From Candidatus Edwardsiibacteriota bacterium (GTDB lineage Bacteria > Edwardsbacteria > AC1 > EtOH8): 57,468 nucleotides of DNA. This document shows, in pieces, positions 9,451 through 17,650 of this stretch; positions within the stretch are counted from its first letter, which is position 1; every line of letters starts with the position of its first letter. Location of the stretch: NCBI GenBank assembly GCA_025453955.1, contig JALOPJ010000003.1:1-57468 (forward strand). The letters are read 5' to 3'. The position numbers and the translations under genes are program-made. A model generated the notes under the pieces. That model was not told the origin of the DNA. It saw nothing but the letters and a program-made list of their open reading frames with translations, and made no database searches.

Positions 9451-10794
9451 CTAGCGCAGCCCCTTCACTGCGTTGACGAGCTTCCGCGCACCGGCCGCGG
9501 TCGCGGCCTCGGCGATCACCCGCACGATCGGCTCGGTGCCCGAGGCGCGCACGTGGACCCAGCCGCCGGGCAGCTCGGCCTTGACGCCGTCGCGCCGGTC
9601 GATGACGGCGCCGGGGAACGCCCGCCGCACCGCGGCCAGCAGCCGGGCCGGACGCTCGACCGCGATCGTTTCCTTGATCATCTGATAGACGGGCAGGTCC
9701 GCGGCGATGGCCGAGATGGTCCGGCCATCGACCGCCAGCGACTGCAGGATCAGGGCGATCCCGGCCGTGGCGTCGCGGGCGTGGTTCAGCGCGGGGATGA
9801 TGATGCCCCCGTTGCCCTCGCCGCCGATCACCGCGCGGTGCTCCTTCATCCCGGCCACCACGTTGGCCTCGCCCACCGGCGTGCGCACCACCGTGCCGCC
9901 GCGGCGGGCCGCCACCTCGTCGATCATCCGGCTGGTGGAGAGGTTGGTGACCGCGCTGCCGCGCCGGCGCGACAGCATGAAGTCCGCCGCCAGCGCCAGC
10001 GAGTACTCCTCGCCCAGCGCCCGGCCCCGCTCCGATACGATCGACAGCCGGTCGACGTCGGCGTCGGTGGCGAAGCCGACGTCGGCATGGTGACGGATGA
10101 CGGCGCGCTGGAGTTCGGCGAGGTTCCTGGCCAGGGGCTCGATCGGCCGCGAGAAGGCCCCGGTGGGCTCGGGATGGAGCTGGACGACGCGGCAGCCCAG
10201 CGCGCGCAGCAGCATGCCGAAGATCGGCCCGCCGGCGCCGTGGCAGGTGTCGGTCACCACGGTGAACCGGCGGCGGCGGATGGCGGCGAGGTCTAGGAAG
10301 GGCAGCCGCAGGATGGCGTCGACGTGGGCCGCGACGGCGCCGGGCAGGTCGACGACCGGCCCCAGGTGGGCGAAGTCGGCGTAGCTGATGGCCCCGCGGC
10401 CGTAGCGGTCGATCACCGCTCGCCCCTCGCGCCGGGTGAGGAACAGGCCGCGCGCCGAGACGAACTTCAGCGCGTTCCACTGCGGCGGGTTGTGGCTGGC
10501 CGTGATGGCGATGCCGCCGCGGGCCCGCAGCATCCTGGTCATCAGCTGGACCGTGGGCGTGGGCACGACGCCGATCCGCACCACGCCGCAGCCGACCGAC
10601 CGCAGCCCGGCCTCCACCGCCTGCTCGATCACCGGGCCGGAGAGGCGCGAGTCGCGGCCCACCACCACCCGCCCCCGGCCGGCGCAGGAACCGAAGGCGG
10701 CCGCGAACCGCAACGCAATGGCCGGAGTGAGGCTCGTTCCGACCACGCCCCTCACTCCGGCCACGCTGATCATCAGCTTGTCATGCGACGCCAA
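9451..10794 (-). CDS. glmM: Phosphoglucosamine mutase / phosphomannomutase family
   Basis: 447 residues of the alpha-D-phosphohexomutase superfamily, expected to convert glucosamine-6-phosphate to glucosamine-1-phosphate. The four signature loops are present: active-site serine TASHNPPQWN (about residue 100), Mg-binding FATDADVDR (about 235), sugar-recognition GEGNGG (about 320) and phosphate-binding RASGTEP (about 415). The coupling to glmS favours glmM over a phosphomannomutase role. A TTG start is chosen because AAGGA stands about 7 bases upstream; the next ATG (at 10773) lacks such a box. It begins 54 bases after tRNA-Thr with no terminator between, so it is probably on the tRNA transcript. 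Confidence 0.93.
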   Translation of the reverse strand: MASHDKLMISVAGVRGVVGTSLTPAIALRFAAAFGSCAGRGRVVVGRDSRLSGPVIEQAVEAGLRSVGCGVVRIGVVPTPTVQLMTRMLRARGGIAITASHNPPQWNALKFVSARGLFLTRREGRAVIDRYGRGAISYADFAHLGPVVDLPGAVAAHVDAILRLPFLDLAAIRRRRFTVVTDTCHGAGGPIFGMLLRALGCRVVQLHPEPTGAFSRPIEPLARNLAELQRAVIRHHADVGFATDADVDRLSIVSERGRALGEEYSLALAADFMLSRRRGSAVTNLSTSRMIDEVAARRGGTVVRTPVGEANVVAGMKEHRAVIGGEGNGGIIIPALNHARDATAGIALILQSLAVDGRTISAIAADLPVYQMIKETIAVERPARLLAAVRRAFPGAVIDRRDGVKAELPGGWVHVRASGTEPIVRVIAEAATAAGARKLVNAVKGLR

Positions 10795-10848
10795 GGTGTT
10801 TCCTTCAGTGGTTCCCTGCGATGATATCCGTCCAGAAGCGGTTGGTCG

Positions 10849-10924
10849 TGGAGCCGACGAAGGGATTTGAACCCCCGACCTGAGCTTTACGAAAGCCCTG
10901 CTCTACCAGCTGAGCTACGTCGGC
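10849..10924 (-). tRNA. tRNA-Thr (anticodon CGT)
   Basis: Intact cloverleaf on the minus strand: acceptor GCCGACG/CGTCGGC, D arm with AGCTGGTAGA, anticodon stem GGGCT/AGCTC with loop TTCGTAA (anticodon CGT), T arm GGGGGTTCAAATCCC and encoded CCA (10849-10851). Its 5' 41 bases are repeated exactly at 24507-24547, marking it as the insertion target of an island. Confidence 0.95.
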
Positions 10925-10928
10925 TTGA
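10884..10928. repeat. Left 45-bp direct repeat (putative att site)
   Basis: Identical to 24507-24551. It spans the tRNA-Thr 5' end to the first bases of the 3' anticodon-stem strand, plus four bases upstream of the gene. Homology stops abruptly inside the anticodon arm, as expected for site-specific crossover there. Confidence 0.75.
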
Positions 10929-11014
10929 TGATAGAATCCAAAGGGTTAGATCCAGGACGCCCGTTTGATAGGTCTCAATGAGTGTCCAGAATGTGGCCAT
11001 CGTACGAACACAGC

Positions 11015-11043
11015 ATTTTACCATTTTTACACGCGATTGTCAA
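11015..11043 (-). promoter_or_regulatory. Promoter of tRNA-Thr (and probably glmM-glmS)
   Basis: TTGACA (11038-11043), 17-base spacer, TAAAAT (11015-11020) on the minus strand, giving a start about 82 bases before the tRNA. The same elements with the same spacing recur at 24638-24666. If the island boundary is right, this promoter came in with the island. Confidence 0.75.
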
Positions 11044-11100
11044 ACCCGTTTCAAGTATATTATCCACTGCAACAACGTGCCCGCGGCACCAACGACAATA

Positions 11101-11130
11101 AAGCCCGCGAGCGGTAAAGCTCGGGGGCTT
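11101..11130 (-). terminator. Terminator at the left end of the island
   Basis: Arms AAGCCCGCGAGC / GCTCGGGGGCTT with one mismatch and a 6-base loop, followed by TTTATTG on the minus strand. A related hairpin stands at 24723-24752. It would end the island transcript after the ZIP gene. Confidence 0.65.
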
Positions 11131-11296
11131 GTGAGGACCGGGTGGTGTGTTGATGGGGGTTCTAGTAATGGGCGGGGCTCGATATCCTTCACCCCCTCCC
11201 GATAGCGGCAATGATGGCCTTGAGTAAAATCCTGGTTTCCTGAGTAATGGTAATAGTGTTTTCTGCCCGCCGATAGGCGATCGGTTACAAAAACAA

Positions 11297-12040
11297 CTAT
11301 ATACCGAAAATCCCCATTAGAAAAAGCATGCTGACAACGCCGGCGATGATACCCAATGGAGTGAAGTGCTCATGGCCATGTTTATGGGCGAATGGCACCA
11401 ACTCGTCAAGCGTGATGAAGATCATCACTCCTCCGGCAAATGACAACGCGGTCGGCACGATCCCCTGGAACGGCCGCAGCAACAGAACGGCCAGGGTCGC
11501 GCCCACCGGCTCGGCCAAGCCAGATAGAAACGCCAATGCAACCGCCTTCCTCTTGGAAGCTCCTCCCATGAACACCGGAACTGCCACCGCTATCCCCTCG
11601 GGGAAATTATGGGCGGCCACCGCCAATGCCACGAACACGCCGAGCGCCGGCGTGTGCAGATAACCAGCGCCGACGGCGATCCCCTCCGGGATGTTGTGCA
11701 GGGTGATGCCGGCCGCGATCAGGAGTCCCGTATTCACCATGCTGGAGCGTTTGCGGCCATTTTCCCTGACCGCGAAGCGGATGTGGGGTATCAGAATGTC
11801 CAACGCGAACATCAACAGGGCCCCGGCCGTAAACCCGATTGTGGCGACCATGAACCCCGAATGCTCCTGGGATTCGAATACCAGCCCGAACGCGAGGGCG
11901 ATCATGACCCCCGCGGTGAATCCCATCAGGAAACCGAACAGGTGTTCCCCCGGTTTGCGGATGATGGCTATCAGGCCGCCCAGGCCGGTCGCCAAGCCTG
12001 CGAGCAAACTGATGAAGATGATGTTAAGGAAGTCGGGCAT
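11297..12040 (-). CDS. ZIP-family divalent metal transporter
   Basis: 247-residue inner-membrane protein with about eight hydrophobic segments. The two metal-binding helices carry HNIPEGIAVG and HNFPEGIAVAVP, the ZIP (ZupT-like) signatures, and a His-rich loop HKHGHEHF lies before the last helix. The family imports Zn, Fe or related divalent ions into the cytoplasm; the exact metal is unknown. I prefer the ATG at 12040; a GTG two codons upstream is possible and neither has a clear ribosome site. It is the last gene of the island, separated from the peroxiredoxin gene by a terminator, so it may have its own promoter. It fits an island centred on metal cofactors. Confidence 0.9.
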   Translation of the reverse strand: MPDFLNIIFISLLAGLATGLGGLIAIIRKPGEHLFGFLMGFTAGVMIALAFGLVFESQEHSGFMVATIGFTAGALLMFALDILIPHIRFAVRENGRKRSSMVNTGLLIAAGITLHNIPEGIAVGAGYLHTPALGVFVALAVAAHNFPEGIAVAVPVFMGGASKRKAVALAFLSGLAEPVGATLAVLLLRPFQGIVPTALSFAGGVMIFITLDELVPFAHKHGHEHFTPLGIIAGVVSMLFLMGIFGI

Positions 12041-12142
12041 TATCACGCTGTCGTTCGTTCATACGTAGATTACACTGAATCGGAAAGGAATGCAAGCGAT
12101 TTCCGATCCGCACGATGGTGTTCATGGTTCGGCGATGAGAAA

Positions 12143-12163
12143 ACGGGCCGTTCATCGGCCCGT
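12143..12163 (-). terminator. Terminator after the peroxiredoxin gene
   Basis: Perfect arms ACGGGCCG / CGGCCCGT with a 5-base loop, then TTTTC on the minus strand. Lies 42 bases past the peroxiredoxin stop. Confidence 0.8.
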
Positions 12164-12204
12164 CAGTTTCGTCCTCAGGGTGAACACCCTCATGATCAGG
12201 CGGC

Positions 12205-12930
12205 TTACTTCTTCCCACCCTTCCTGACCGCTTCCGTCACTTTCTCCAGCGGCAGCTTCTTGGTGCAGAAGAACCAGTCGTAGCACTTCATGTCCTCCTT
12301 GCCCTCCATCCGCTGCTTGGCGACGCCGCAGGAACCGGCCGTCGGCACGATGACATCATCCCCCGGCTGCCAGTCGGCGGGCATGGCCACCGAATAAGCA
12401 TCGGCGGTCTGCAATGCCACAACCACCCGGTACAGTTCCGCGAAGTTCCGCCCCAGGCTCAGGGGATAATAGACGATGGCGCGGATGATCCCCTTGGGGT
12501 CGATGAAGAACACCGCCCGCACCGCCTTGGTGCTGCTCTCGCCGGGCTGGATCATCCCGTACTTCCTGGCGACCTCCATGGTGATGTCCTCGATCAGGGG
12601 GAAGGTGACCTCGACGTTCTTCATCCCCTTGTACTCGATCTTCTCCTTGATGGTCCGCAGCCAGGCGATGTGGCTGTACAGACCGTCGATCGACAGACCG
12701 ACGACCTTGCAGTTGATCTCGGCGAACTTCGGCTCCATGGTGGCGAAGGTCATGAACTCCGAGGTGCAGACCGGGGTGAAGTCGGCCGGGTGCGAGAACA
12801 GGATCACCCAGCTGCCGGCGTACTGGTCCGGGAAGCTGATCTCGCCCTGGGTGGTCACCGCCTTGAACGACGGGGCCTTGTCGCCGATGCGGGGCATGGG
12901 GATGGCCTGGTTCTGGGTCGCCTGTTCCAT
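12205..12930 (-). CDS. Peroxiredoxin (Prx6 / archaeal 2-Cys type)
   Basis: 241-residue thiol peroxidase that reduces hydrogen peroxide and organic or peroxynitrite peroxides. The peroxidatic Cys55 is in PADFTPVCTSE. Three further Cys (201 in GSCGVAK, 216 and 222 in CYDWFFC) match the extended C-terminal arm of archaeal-type enzymes, where one acts as resolving Cys. The start MEQATQ is selected because AAGGAGG lies 7 bases upstream, although an upstream in-frame ATG exists. It sits near the end of the island operon behind the pyruvoyl decarboxylase and would protect oxygen-labile clusters. The electron donor is not encoded nearby. Confidence 0.93.
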   Translation of the reverse strand: MEQATQNQAIPMPRIGDKAPSFKAVTTQGEISFPDQYAGSWVILFSHPADFTPVCTSEFMTFATMEPKFAEINCKVVGLSIDGLYSHIAWLRTIKEKIEYKGMKNVEVTFPLIEDITMEVARKYGMIQPGESSTKAVRAVFFIDPKGIIRAIVYYPLSLGRNFAELYRVVVALQTADAYSVAMPADWQPGDDVIVPTAGSCGVAKQRMEGKEDMKCYDWFFCTKKLPLEKVTEAVRKGGKK

Positions 12931-12992
12931 GGTCGGTCCTCCTTGTTGAATATTAAGCTCGATTGTCATGGGGGATGCGATCTACCATCGTT

Positions 12993-13538
12993 TCATATAA
13001 GCATCATGGCCGCAGCGATCACCGTGGTCCACAGGCCGTTCTTGTTGCCCTCGGCCGACTGGACGCAGTTGGTGGTGCGGAAGATGTGGCCGGACGCCTT
13101 GTACACCTGCTTGCGCTCGTCCCAGGCCAAGCTGGGGTCCAGCGGGATGCCCAGGGTCGTCGCCAGCATCGTCGCCGCCAGGTCCTCGGCGTACTCGCCG
13201 GACATCTCCCCCTTCTCGCCGAACGCATGGTGCTCGGAGAGGTAGCCGTAGTGATGCTTGTCCACCGGGATGGCCAGGCCGATGGCCGAGGAAATCAGCC
13301 GATTGGGTTCGTTCGTCGCATTGGTGGCCATCACGCAGTAGACGATCTGCCCCGGCTTGATCTGCTTGAGGCCGTCGCCGCGGGGGATGATCCGGCAGTT
13401 GGGCGGAAAGATGCTGGAAACGTACACCAGGTTGCACATCTGGATGCCGGCGTTGCGCAGCGCCGCCTCGAAGCTGGACAGCTTCTCCCGGTGGACGCCC
13501 ACGCCCTTGACGAAGAAGATCTTCTGCGGGACCATCAT
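12993..13538 (-). CDS. Pyruvoyl-dependent arginine decarboxylase
   Basis: 181-residue proenzyme of the PvlArgDC family, which cleaves itself between two serines to make a pyruvoyl cofactor and decarboxylates arginine to agmatine. The cleavage site appears as YVSSIFPPN (Ser41-Ser42), with the conserved GQIVYCVMA and [10 protein letters not shown] segments after it. Length is normal. The start MMVPQKIF has AAGGA about 7 bases upstream; the open frame continues further upstream but without family similarity. The family is common in archaea and patchy in bacteria. Agmatine could feed polyamine synthesis or acid resistance. Why it sits in a metal-cofactor island is not evident. Confidence 0.9.
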   Translation of the reverse strand: MMVPQKIFFVKGVGVHREKLSSFEAALRNAGIQMCNLVYVSSIFPPNCRIIPRGDGLKQIKPGQIVYCVMATNATNEPNRLISSAIGLAIPVDKHHYGYLSEHHAFGEKGEMSGEYAEDLAATMLATTLGIPLDPSLAWDERKQVYKASGHIFRTTNCVQSAEGNKNGLWTTVIAAAMMLI

Positions 13539-13549
13539 CGTGCTTCCTT

Positions 13550-14374
13550 CTATGAAAAGTGGAACGAATCTCCCGACGTGCCGGGACGGACCCGGTCCCC
13601 GAACGCGCTGGTCAACGCATCGATCGCGTCCGTACCGGAGCAGTGGCACGGGACCACCATCGAGGGCCGGAACGCCTGCAGCGCCTCCACCGTCATCCTC
13701 AGCCGCCTATGATCCGCATTGCCGAGGTGAAACCCACCGATGACGGCATGCAGCTTCTCTGCGTGGGCTTCCCGTAGTGCGTTCTCGATTGTATTGATCA
13801 ATCCGGCATGGCTGCAGCCGGTAAGGACGACCAACCCATGACCGGTCTCCAGCCACATGGCCATGTCGTCCTCGATTGGGTCCGGAACCGTGCCCTCGGG
13901 ATCGAGGAAGAACGGGCCGCCCGTATCCTCGTAAGCGGTCCCCCTGGGTATGGGACCCGTCAAGCCGACGCCTGAGCAGACCGTTATCGCTTTCACCACC
14001 CACCGTTTTCGCTCAACCGGCAAGGCATCCAGAGTGTCGCGACATGGGCCCGGCATGCCGACCACCGTGCCCCCCCTGCTGCCGATACTGTACCGCTTCC
14101 GCGTCACTGCTGGATGGCAGTAGACGACGGACCCGGGGGCCAGCGACAGGGTACTATCCAGTCCGCCGGTATGATCGTAGTGCCCATGGCTGAGCACGAT
14201 GGCATCGGCTGTCGCCAGGTCAACGCCAGTTATCCGCGCGTTCTTTTCCACGACGCCGCCCTGGCCGGTGTCGAACAGAACATGGCGTTCCCCGGCATCG
14301 ACCCATAGGGAAAAACCGTGCTCCGCGGAAAGGCCAGGCCCTGGGCGGTCATCGACCAGAACGGTCATCCGCAT
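13550..14374 (-). CDS. MBL-fold metallohydrolase (RFAP-synthase-like subfamily)
   Basis: 274-residue metallo-beta-lactamase-fold protein. Metal ligands are seen in [11 protein letters not shown] (63-70), [11 protein letters not shown] (about 195) and GGFHLG (about 225), with a PCHCSG segment near 247. This arrangement matches the subfamily annotated as 7,8-dihydropterin-6-methyl-4-(beta-D-ribofuranosyl)aminobenzene-5'-phosphate synthase, whose true activity in bacteria is usually unknown. Members often sit beside NifX-like and MinD-like genes, as here, where NifX and Mrp genes are immediately upstream. Cytoplasmic. A role in cofactor or sulfur chemistry is inference. Confidence 0.82.
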   Translation of the reverse strand: MRMTVLVDDRPGPGLSAEHGFSLWVDAGERHVLFDTGQGGVVEKNARITGVDLATADAIVLSHGHYDHTGGLDSTLSLAPGSVVYCHPAVTRKRYSIGSRGGTVVGMPGPCRDTLDALPVERKRWVVKAITVCSGVGLTGPIPRGTAYEDTGGPFFLDPEGTVPDPIEDDMAMWLETGHGLVVLTGCSHAGLINTIENALREAHAEKLHAVIGGFHLGNADHRRLRMTVEALQAFRPSMVVPCHCSGTDAIDALTSAFGDRVRPGTSGDSFHFS

Positions 14375-14412
14375 GGTGCCATGTATCCTTGGCGATCAGC
14401 GGGCCCTGCTGC

Positions 14413-14751
14413 TTAGTGGTCGCAGGCGTTGCCGCCGGTCTGCAATGAACCGGCCAGGTAGTCTGTCACCAGCCGCTCCGGCGTCTCCGGTGGCGCGCCG
14501 ACTATCACCGTGATACCCTGCTCGGCGAACAACCCCTGGGCGCGGTGCCCCATGCCGCCGGCGATGATCATGGTCGCGCCCTTCCCCGCCAGCCAGCGCG
14601 GCAGCAGGCCCGGCTCATGCGGCGGTGCCTCGATGTCCTCCCGTTTGAGTATCGTCTTGTCTGCCGGGCTGGCATCGATCAGGGCAAAGCTCGCACAGTG
14701 CCCGAAATGCTGGGACAGTTTCCCGTCCGCCAGGGGGATCGCGATCTTCAT
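14413..14751 (-). CDS. NifX/NifB-C-terminal-like (dinitrogenase iron-molybdenum cofactor family) protein, copy A
   Basis: 112 residues with the RNase-H-like fold of FeMo-co-binding proteins: MKIAIPLADG, then LSQHFGHCASFALID with a His-Cys pair, IIAGGMGHRA and a Cys/His-containing tail. The family binds or carries Fe-S/Mo-type clusters; no nitrogenase genes are present here. The start is fixed by AGGAG 9 bases upstream; a longer in-frame extension lacks similarity. It lies directly after the Mrp carrier and NifU-like scaffold genes. A second family member is encoded at 22111-22473 in the same island, so each may serve one of the two MinD ATPases. Confidence 0.9.
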   Translation of the reverse strand: MKIAIPLADGKLSQHFGHCASFALIDASPADKTILKREDIEAPPHEPGLLPRWLAGKGATMIIAGGMGHRAQGLFAEQGITVIVGAPPETPERLVTDYLAGSLQTGGNACDH

Positions 14752-14767
14752 GCCGGTATGCTCCTTT

Positions 14768-15682
14768 TCATTTGATTGTTCCGCTTGCGACGGGCGCTTG
14801 CCGTTCGCAGGTGGCGATGAGCGGGTCAATGATGCCCCGCATGATCACGGCGGTCGCCGTGGACTGATGGTGCCGCATGAACGCGCGGCCGGCATCGCCG
14901 GTCTCGGCCACTGCCGGGTCGATGGGGATCGATCCGAGGAACGGTATCCCCATGTCGCGGGCGATCGCTTGCCCGCCGCCGGAACCGAGGATCGGTGTGA
15001 CCTCCCCGCATTTCGGGCAGGCGAACCCGCCCATGTTTTCCACGATGCCCAGCACCGGGACCCCGATCAGCCGACAGAAGGTGATGGATTTCCGGACATC
15101 CACCGTGGCCACCTTCTGGGGTGTGGTGACGATCACCGCGCCGTCCGGCTGCGCCAGCTGGCAGACCGAGAGCGGTTCGTCCCCGGTGCCAGGCGGAGAA
15201 TCGATGATCAGGTAATCCAGCTCACCCCAGGCGACATCCTGCAGGAATTGCTTGATCACCGTGGTCTTCATCGGGCCCCGCCAGATCACGGCGTTGTCCT
15301 GGTTCTCCAGGAAGAAGCCGATCGACACGACCTTGATCCCGTCAATCTCGACCGGTCTCATCTCCCCGTCGGGGCCGGCAACCATCCGCCCCTCCAGTCC
15401 CAGCATGGTGGGGATGCTCGGGCCGTGGATGTCGATGTCCAGCAATCCCACGCGTTTCCCCGCCGCCGCCAGCGCCGCGGCCAGGTTGACGGCCACGGTG
15501 CTCTTGCCCACCCCTCCCTTGCCCGACAGCACGACCACCGTGTGCTGGATGCAGCACAGCCGGGCCTGCAGTTTCTGACGGTCCTTGAAATCCTCGTCGC
15601 TCTCACCCTGCTTGCGACGGGCAGCAGCGCAGGTGCCGTTCCCGCAGGTGCCACAGGTTTTTGGCGCATCACTGGAGCTCAT
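14768..15682 (-). CDS. mrp: Mrp/NBP35-family Fe-S carrier ATPase
   Basis: 304-residue P-loop ATPase that transfers [4Fe-4S] clusters to apoproteins. Deviant Walker A SGKGGVGKST (53-62), switch regions DIDIHGPSIP and DSPPGTGDE, and a CPKCG pair in the C-terminal third that bridges a cluster in the dimer. The N-terminus adds a CGTCGNGTC patch, as in NBP35-type proteins, giving a second possible cluster site. The start overlaps the end of the NifU-like gene by 4 bases, with AGAGG upstream. Together with that scaffold it forms a build-and-deliver pair. Confidence 0.95.
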   Translation of the reverse strand: MSSSDAPKTCGTCGNGTCAAARRKQGESDEDFKDRQKLQARLCCIQHTVVVLSGKGGVGKSTVAVNLAAALAAAGKRVGLLDIDIHGPSIPTMLGLEGRMVAGPDGEMRPVEIDGIKVVSIGFFLENQDNAVIWRGPMKTTVIKQFLQDVAWGELDYLIIDSPPGTGDEPLSVCQLAQPDGAVIVTTPQKVATVDVRKSITFCRLIGVPVLGIVENMGGFACPKCGEVTPILGSGGGQAIARDMGIPFLGSIPIDPAVAETGDAGRAFMRHHQSTATAVIMRGIIDPLIATCERQAPVASGTIK

Positions 15683-16074
15683 GAATGGCCTCTCTTCCGC
15701 TGCGAATGGGACCGGCATGCCGCCTTGAGGGTATTGGATGCCAACAGCGCGCAATGCTCGAGTTCCGGGGGCAACCCGCCGAGCGCCTGCAGGATGTCCT
15801 GTTGTCCCACGACCGCGGCATCTGCGAGCGGCTTGTCCTCTGCCAGCGTCGTCGCCATGCTGCCGCAGGCCAGGGAAGAACCGCAGCCGTCGGTGATGAA
15901 CGATATTCTCTGGATCCGCCCGTCCTTGACCGTCAGCCAGAATTCCATGGTGTCCCCGCACGGGCCGGTGATGCAGGCATGCCCGTCGCTGCCGCCATTG
16001 GGGCCATAATTGCGCGGAAACATCGCATGGTCCTTGGCCACGTCCGAAAAGACCTTGAAATCACCGCTGGTCAT
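15679..16074 (-). CDS. NifU/IscU-like iron-sulfur scaffold protein
   Basis: 131 residues resembling the NifU N-terminal/IscU domain on which Fe-S clusters are assembled. Candidate ligands are Cys39 in GPCGDTMEF, Cys64 in DGCGSSLACGS and Cys108 in EHCALLA, which align with the three conserved IscU cysteines; extra Cys34, Cys70 and Cys120 are present. The start overlaps the stop of the MinD-ferredoxin gene (ATGA) and the stop overlaps the Mrp start, so the three are translationally coupled. No IscS/SufS cysteine desulfurase is encoded in the window; the nearby PLP C-S lyase could supply sulfur, which is inference. Confidence 0.9.
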   Translation of the reverse strand: MTSGDFKVFSDVAKDHAMFPRNYGPNGGSDGHACITGPCGDTMEFWLTVKDGRIQRISFITDGCGSSLACGSMATTLAEDKPLADAAVVGQQDILQALGGLPPELEHCALLASNTLKAACRSHSQRKRGHS

Positions 16075-16982
16075 CGAGCCCTCTCCTCTCTGATCCCGAT
16101 GGCAGCCCATACGTTCCGGATGTCCTCTGCGCTGGGCGCGGCGGTCTCGATCACTGCCCGTCCTTCGATCTGCGCGGCGGTCACCGCGTGGTCGTACCGT
16201 ATCCGACCCGCGACCGTGGCCCCGGCTTGCCGCGCCCTGCCCTCGATGCGTTCCGACATGCCGGGATTCAGGTCCCACTTGTTGACGCAAACCGCGGTTG
16301 GGATGCAGAAATGCCTCGTCAAAGCCAGCACCCGGTCCAGGTCGTGCTCGCCCGAGACGGTGGGTTCGGTCACCACCAGGGCCTGGGTTGCTCCGGTCAG
16401 CGAGGCGATCACCGGGCAGCCGATGCCCGGCGGGCCATCCGTAATGATGACGGTTTTCCCGGCCTCCTGGGCCAGTATCCGGGCACGGCCCCGGACCAGC
16501 GACACCAGTTTCCCGGAGTTCTCGGCGGCCACGCCCAGCCGGGCATGCACCATCGGCCCGCAGCGGGTGTCCGACACGTACCATTCCCCATTGACCGTGG
16601 GGGCGAAGTCGATGGCCTGCTCGGCACAAAATCGCACACAAACACCACAGCCCTCGCAGGCGATGGGATCGATGCGGAAGGTTTTCGCCACCCGGCCGTT
16701 GCCGCAGCCGTCGAAGGAGATGGCATCGTAGCGGCACAGCTCTTCGCATTTGCCGCAGGCGATGCAGTGTCCGGCCCGGATGCGCGCCTTGCCGCCGCCG
16801 ATGAACTGGTGTTTCTCGACGATGCCGGGTTGCAGCACCAAATGCAGGTCCGCGGCGTCGACATCGCAATCCGCGATGACCACGCTGCCCGCCAGCACCG
16901 CGAATGAGGCTGCCAGGCTGGTCTTCCCGGTCCCGCCCTTTCCGCTGATGATGACAAGTTCCGCTGTCCGCCCGTCGTTCAC
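16071..16982 (-). CDS. MinD-superfamily ATPase with inserted 2[4Fe-4S] ferredoxin domain, copy A
   Basis: 303 residues. Walker A IISGKGGTGKTS near residue 13, then an inserted ferredoxin region (73-119) with CIACGKCEELC and CEGCGVCVRFC, then the P-loop ATPase core resumes with TDGPPGIGCP. This composite family occurs widely in anaerobes and is thought to couple ATP turnover to Fe-S or metallocofactor insertion; the reaction is not established. It is coupled by ATGA overlaps to the methyltransferase gene upstream and the NifU-like gene downstream. A paralogue is encoded at 20784-21617. Confidence 0.92.
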   Translation of the reverse strand: MNDGRTAELVIISGKGGTGKTSLAASFAVLAGSVVIADCDVDAADLHLVLQPGIVEKHQFIGGGKARIRAGHCIACGKCEELCRYDAISFDGCGNGRVAKTFRIDPIACEGCGVCVRFCAEQAIDFAPTVNGEWYVSDTRCGPMVHARLGVAAENSGKLVSLVRGRARILAQEAGKTVIITDGPPGIGCPVIASLTGATQALVVTEPTVSGEHDLDRVLALTRHFCIPTAVCVNKWDLNPGMSERIEGRARQAGATVAGRIRYDHAVTAAQIEGRAVIETAAPSAEDIRNVWAAIGIREERAR

Positions 16983-17650
16983 CGCGTTCCTCCCTGCTTC
17001 ATCAGCACCATCACATCGTGCATGTGCCCGCAGTTTCTGATTCCGGCACCAACACCCATGTCCCGCAGCATCGCCGCCGCCTGTTCGATGGTGACGCCAC
17101 TAACCGGATGTTGTCCACCACCGGCCCGGTGGACCGACTCGACCAGCTTGAACCCTTCGGCCGAGAATTCCGCCAGGATGTATACGCCTGACGGTTTCAG
17201 CACCCGGACGGCCTCCGACAGCACCGGGCGCGGATCCGGCAGGTGATGCAGCACGTCCATCATCGCCACGCATCCGAACATCCCGTCTGAAAACGGCAGG
17301 GACGCCGCGGTGCCATGGATGAACCTGATCGACCGCGACATGCCGGCCTCTGCTGCCAGCATCTCGGCCAGCTCGCGTTCCAGAAGATCGATGTCGACGG
17401 AAATCACTTCCACCCTACGTCTGGCGAGTGCGATGGCGGTCAGGCCGCGTCCGGTGCCGATATCCAAGACCGGGCCGGTCAGCGGACCAGCGGCTGCGGC
17501 GACGAAATCCGAGGCGGCGAACCGGTCGTGCCCGGCGCGGAGGTACTGTTCGGTCCGGGCGTCGAACGCTGCCCGGCGCTCCCTCAGACCGGACGATCCC
17601 GTGAGCGGAATAGTCCCTGTCAACGGAACCGGTGTTCGATCAACGAGCAT
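16979..17650 (-). CDS. Class I SAM-dependent methyltransferase
   Basis: 223-residue Rossmann methyltransferase. Motif I VLDIGTGRGLTAIAL (about 70), acidic loop SVDIDL (about 93) and the motif IV-like MMDVLHHLPDP (about 140) are clear, as in the UbiE/MenG-like Methyltransf_11 group. The C-terminal part contains HRAGGGQHP and an NCGHMHDV patch of His and Cys that could bind metal. The start ATG lies 11 bases inside the end of the C-S lyase gene and the stop overlaps the MinD gene, so it is embedded in the operon. The substrate is unknown; a small thiol or metalloid is possible but unsupported by direct evidence. Confidence 0.85.
   Translation of the reverse strand: MLVDRTPVPLTGTIPLTGSSGLRERRAAFDARTEQYLRAGHDRFAASDFVAAAAGPLTGPVLDIGTGRGLTAIALARRRVEVISVDIDLLERELAEMLAAEAGMSRSIRFIHGTAASLPFSDGMFGCVAMMDVLHHLPDPRPVLSEAVRVLKPSGVYILAEFSAEGFKLVESVHRAGGGQHPVSGVTIEQAAAMLRDMGVGAGIRNCGHMHDVMVLMKQGGTR

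Larger units (their letters stand above)
10925..11296. other. Non-coding left end of the island
   Basis: About 370 bases without a supported gene. It contains the tRNA-Thr leader, a diverged copy of a GTGTCC motif (10981-10999), the promoter (11015-11043) and a terminator (11101-11130). The part from 11145 to 11296 shows nothing recognisable. Confidence 0.7.

Noticed and set aside
13550-14374. Beta-lactamase resistance gene
   Set aside because: The MBL fold has the TGCSHAG and PCHCSG features of the RFAP-like hydrolase group, not those of true beta-lactamases, and no signal peptide.
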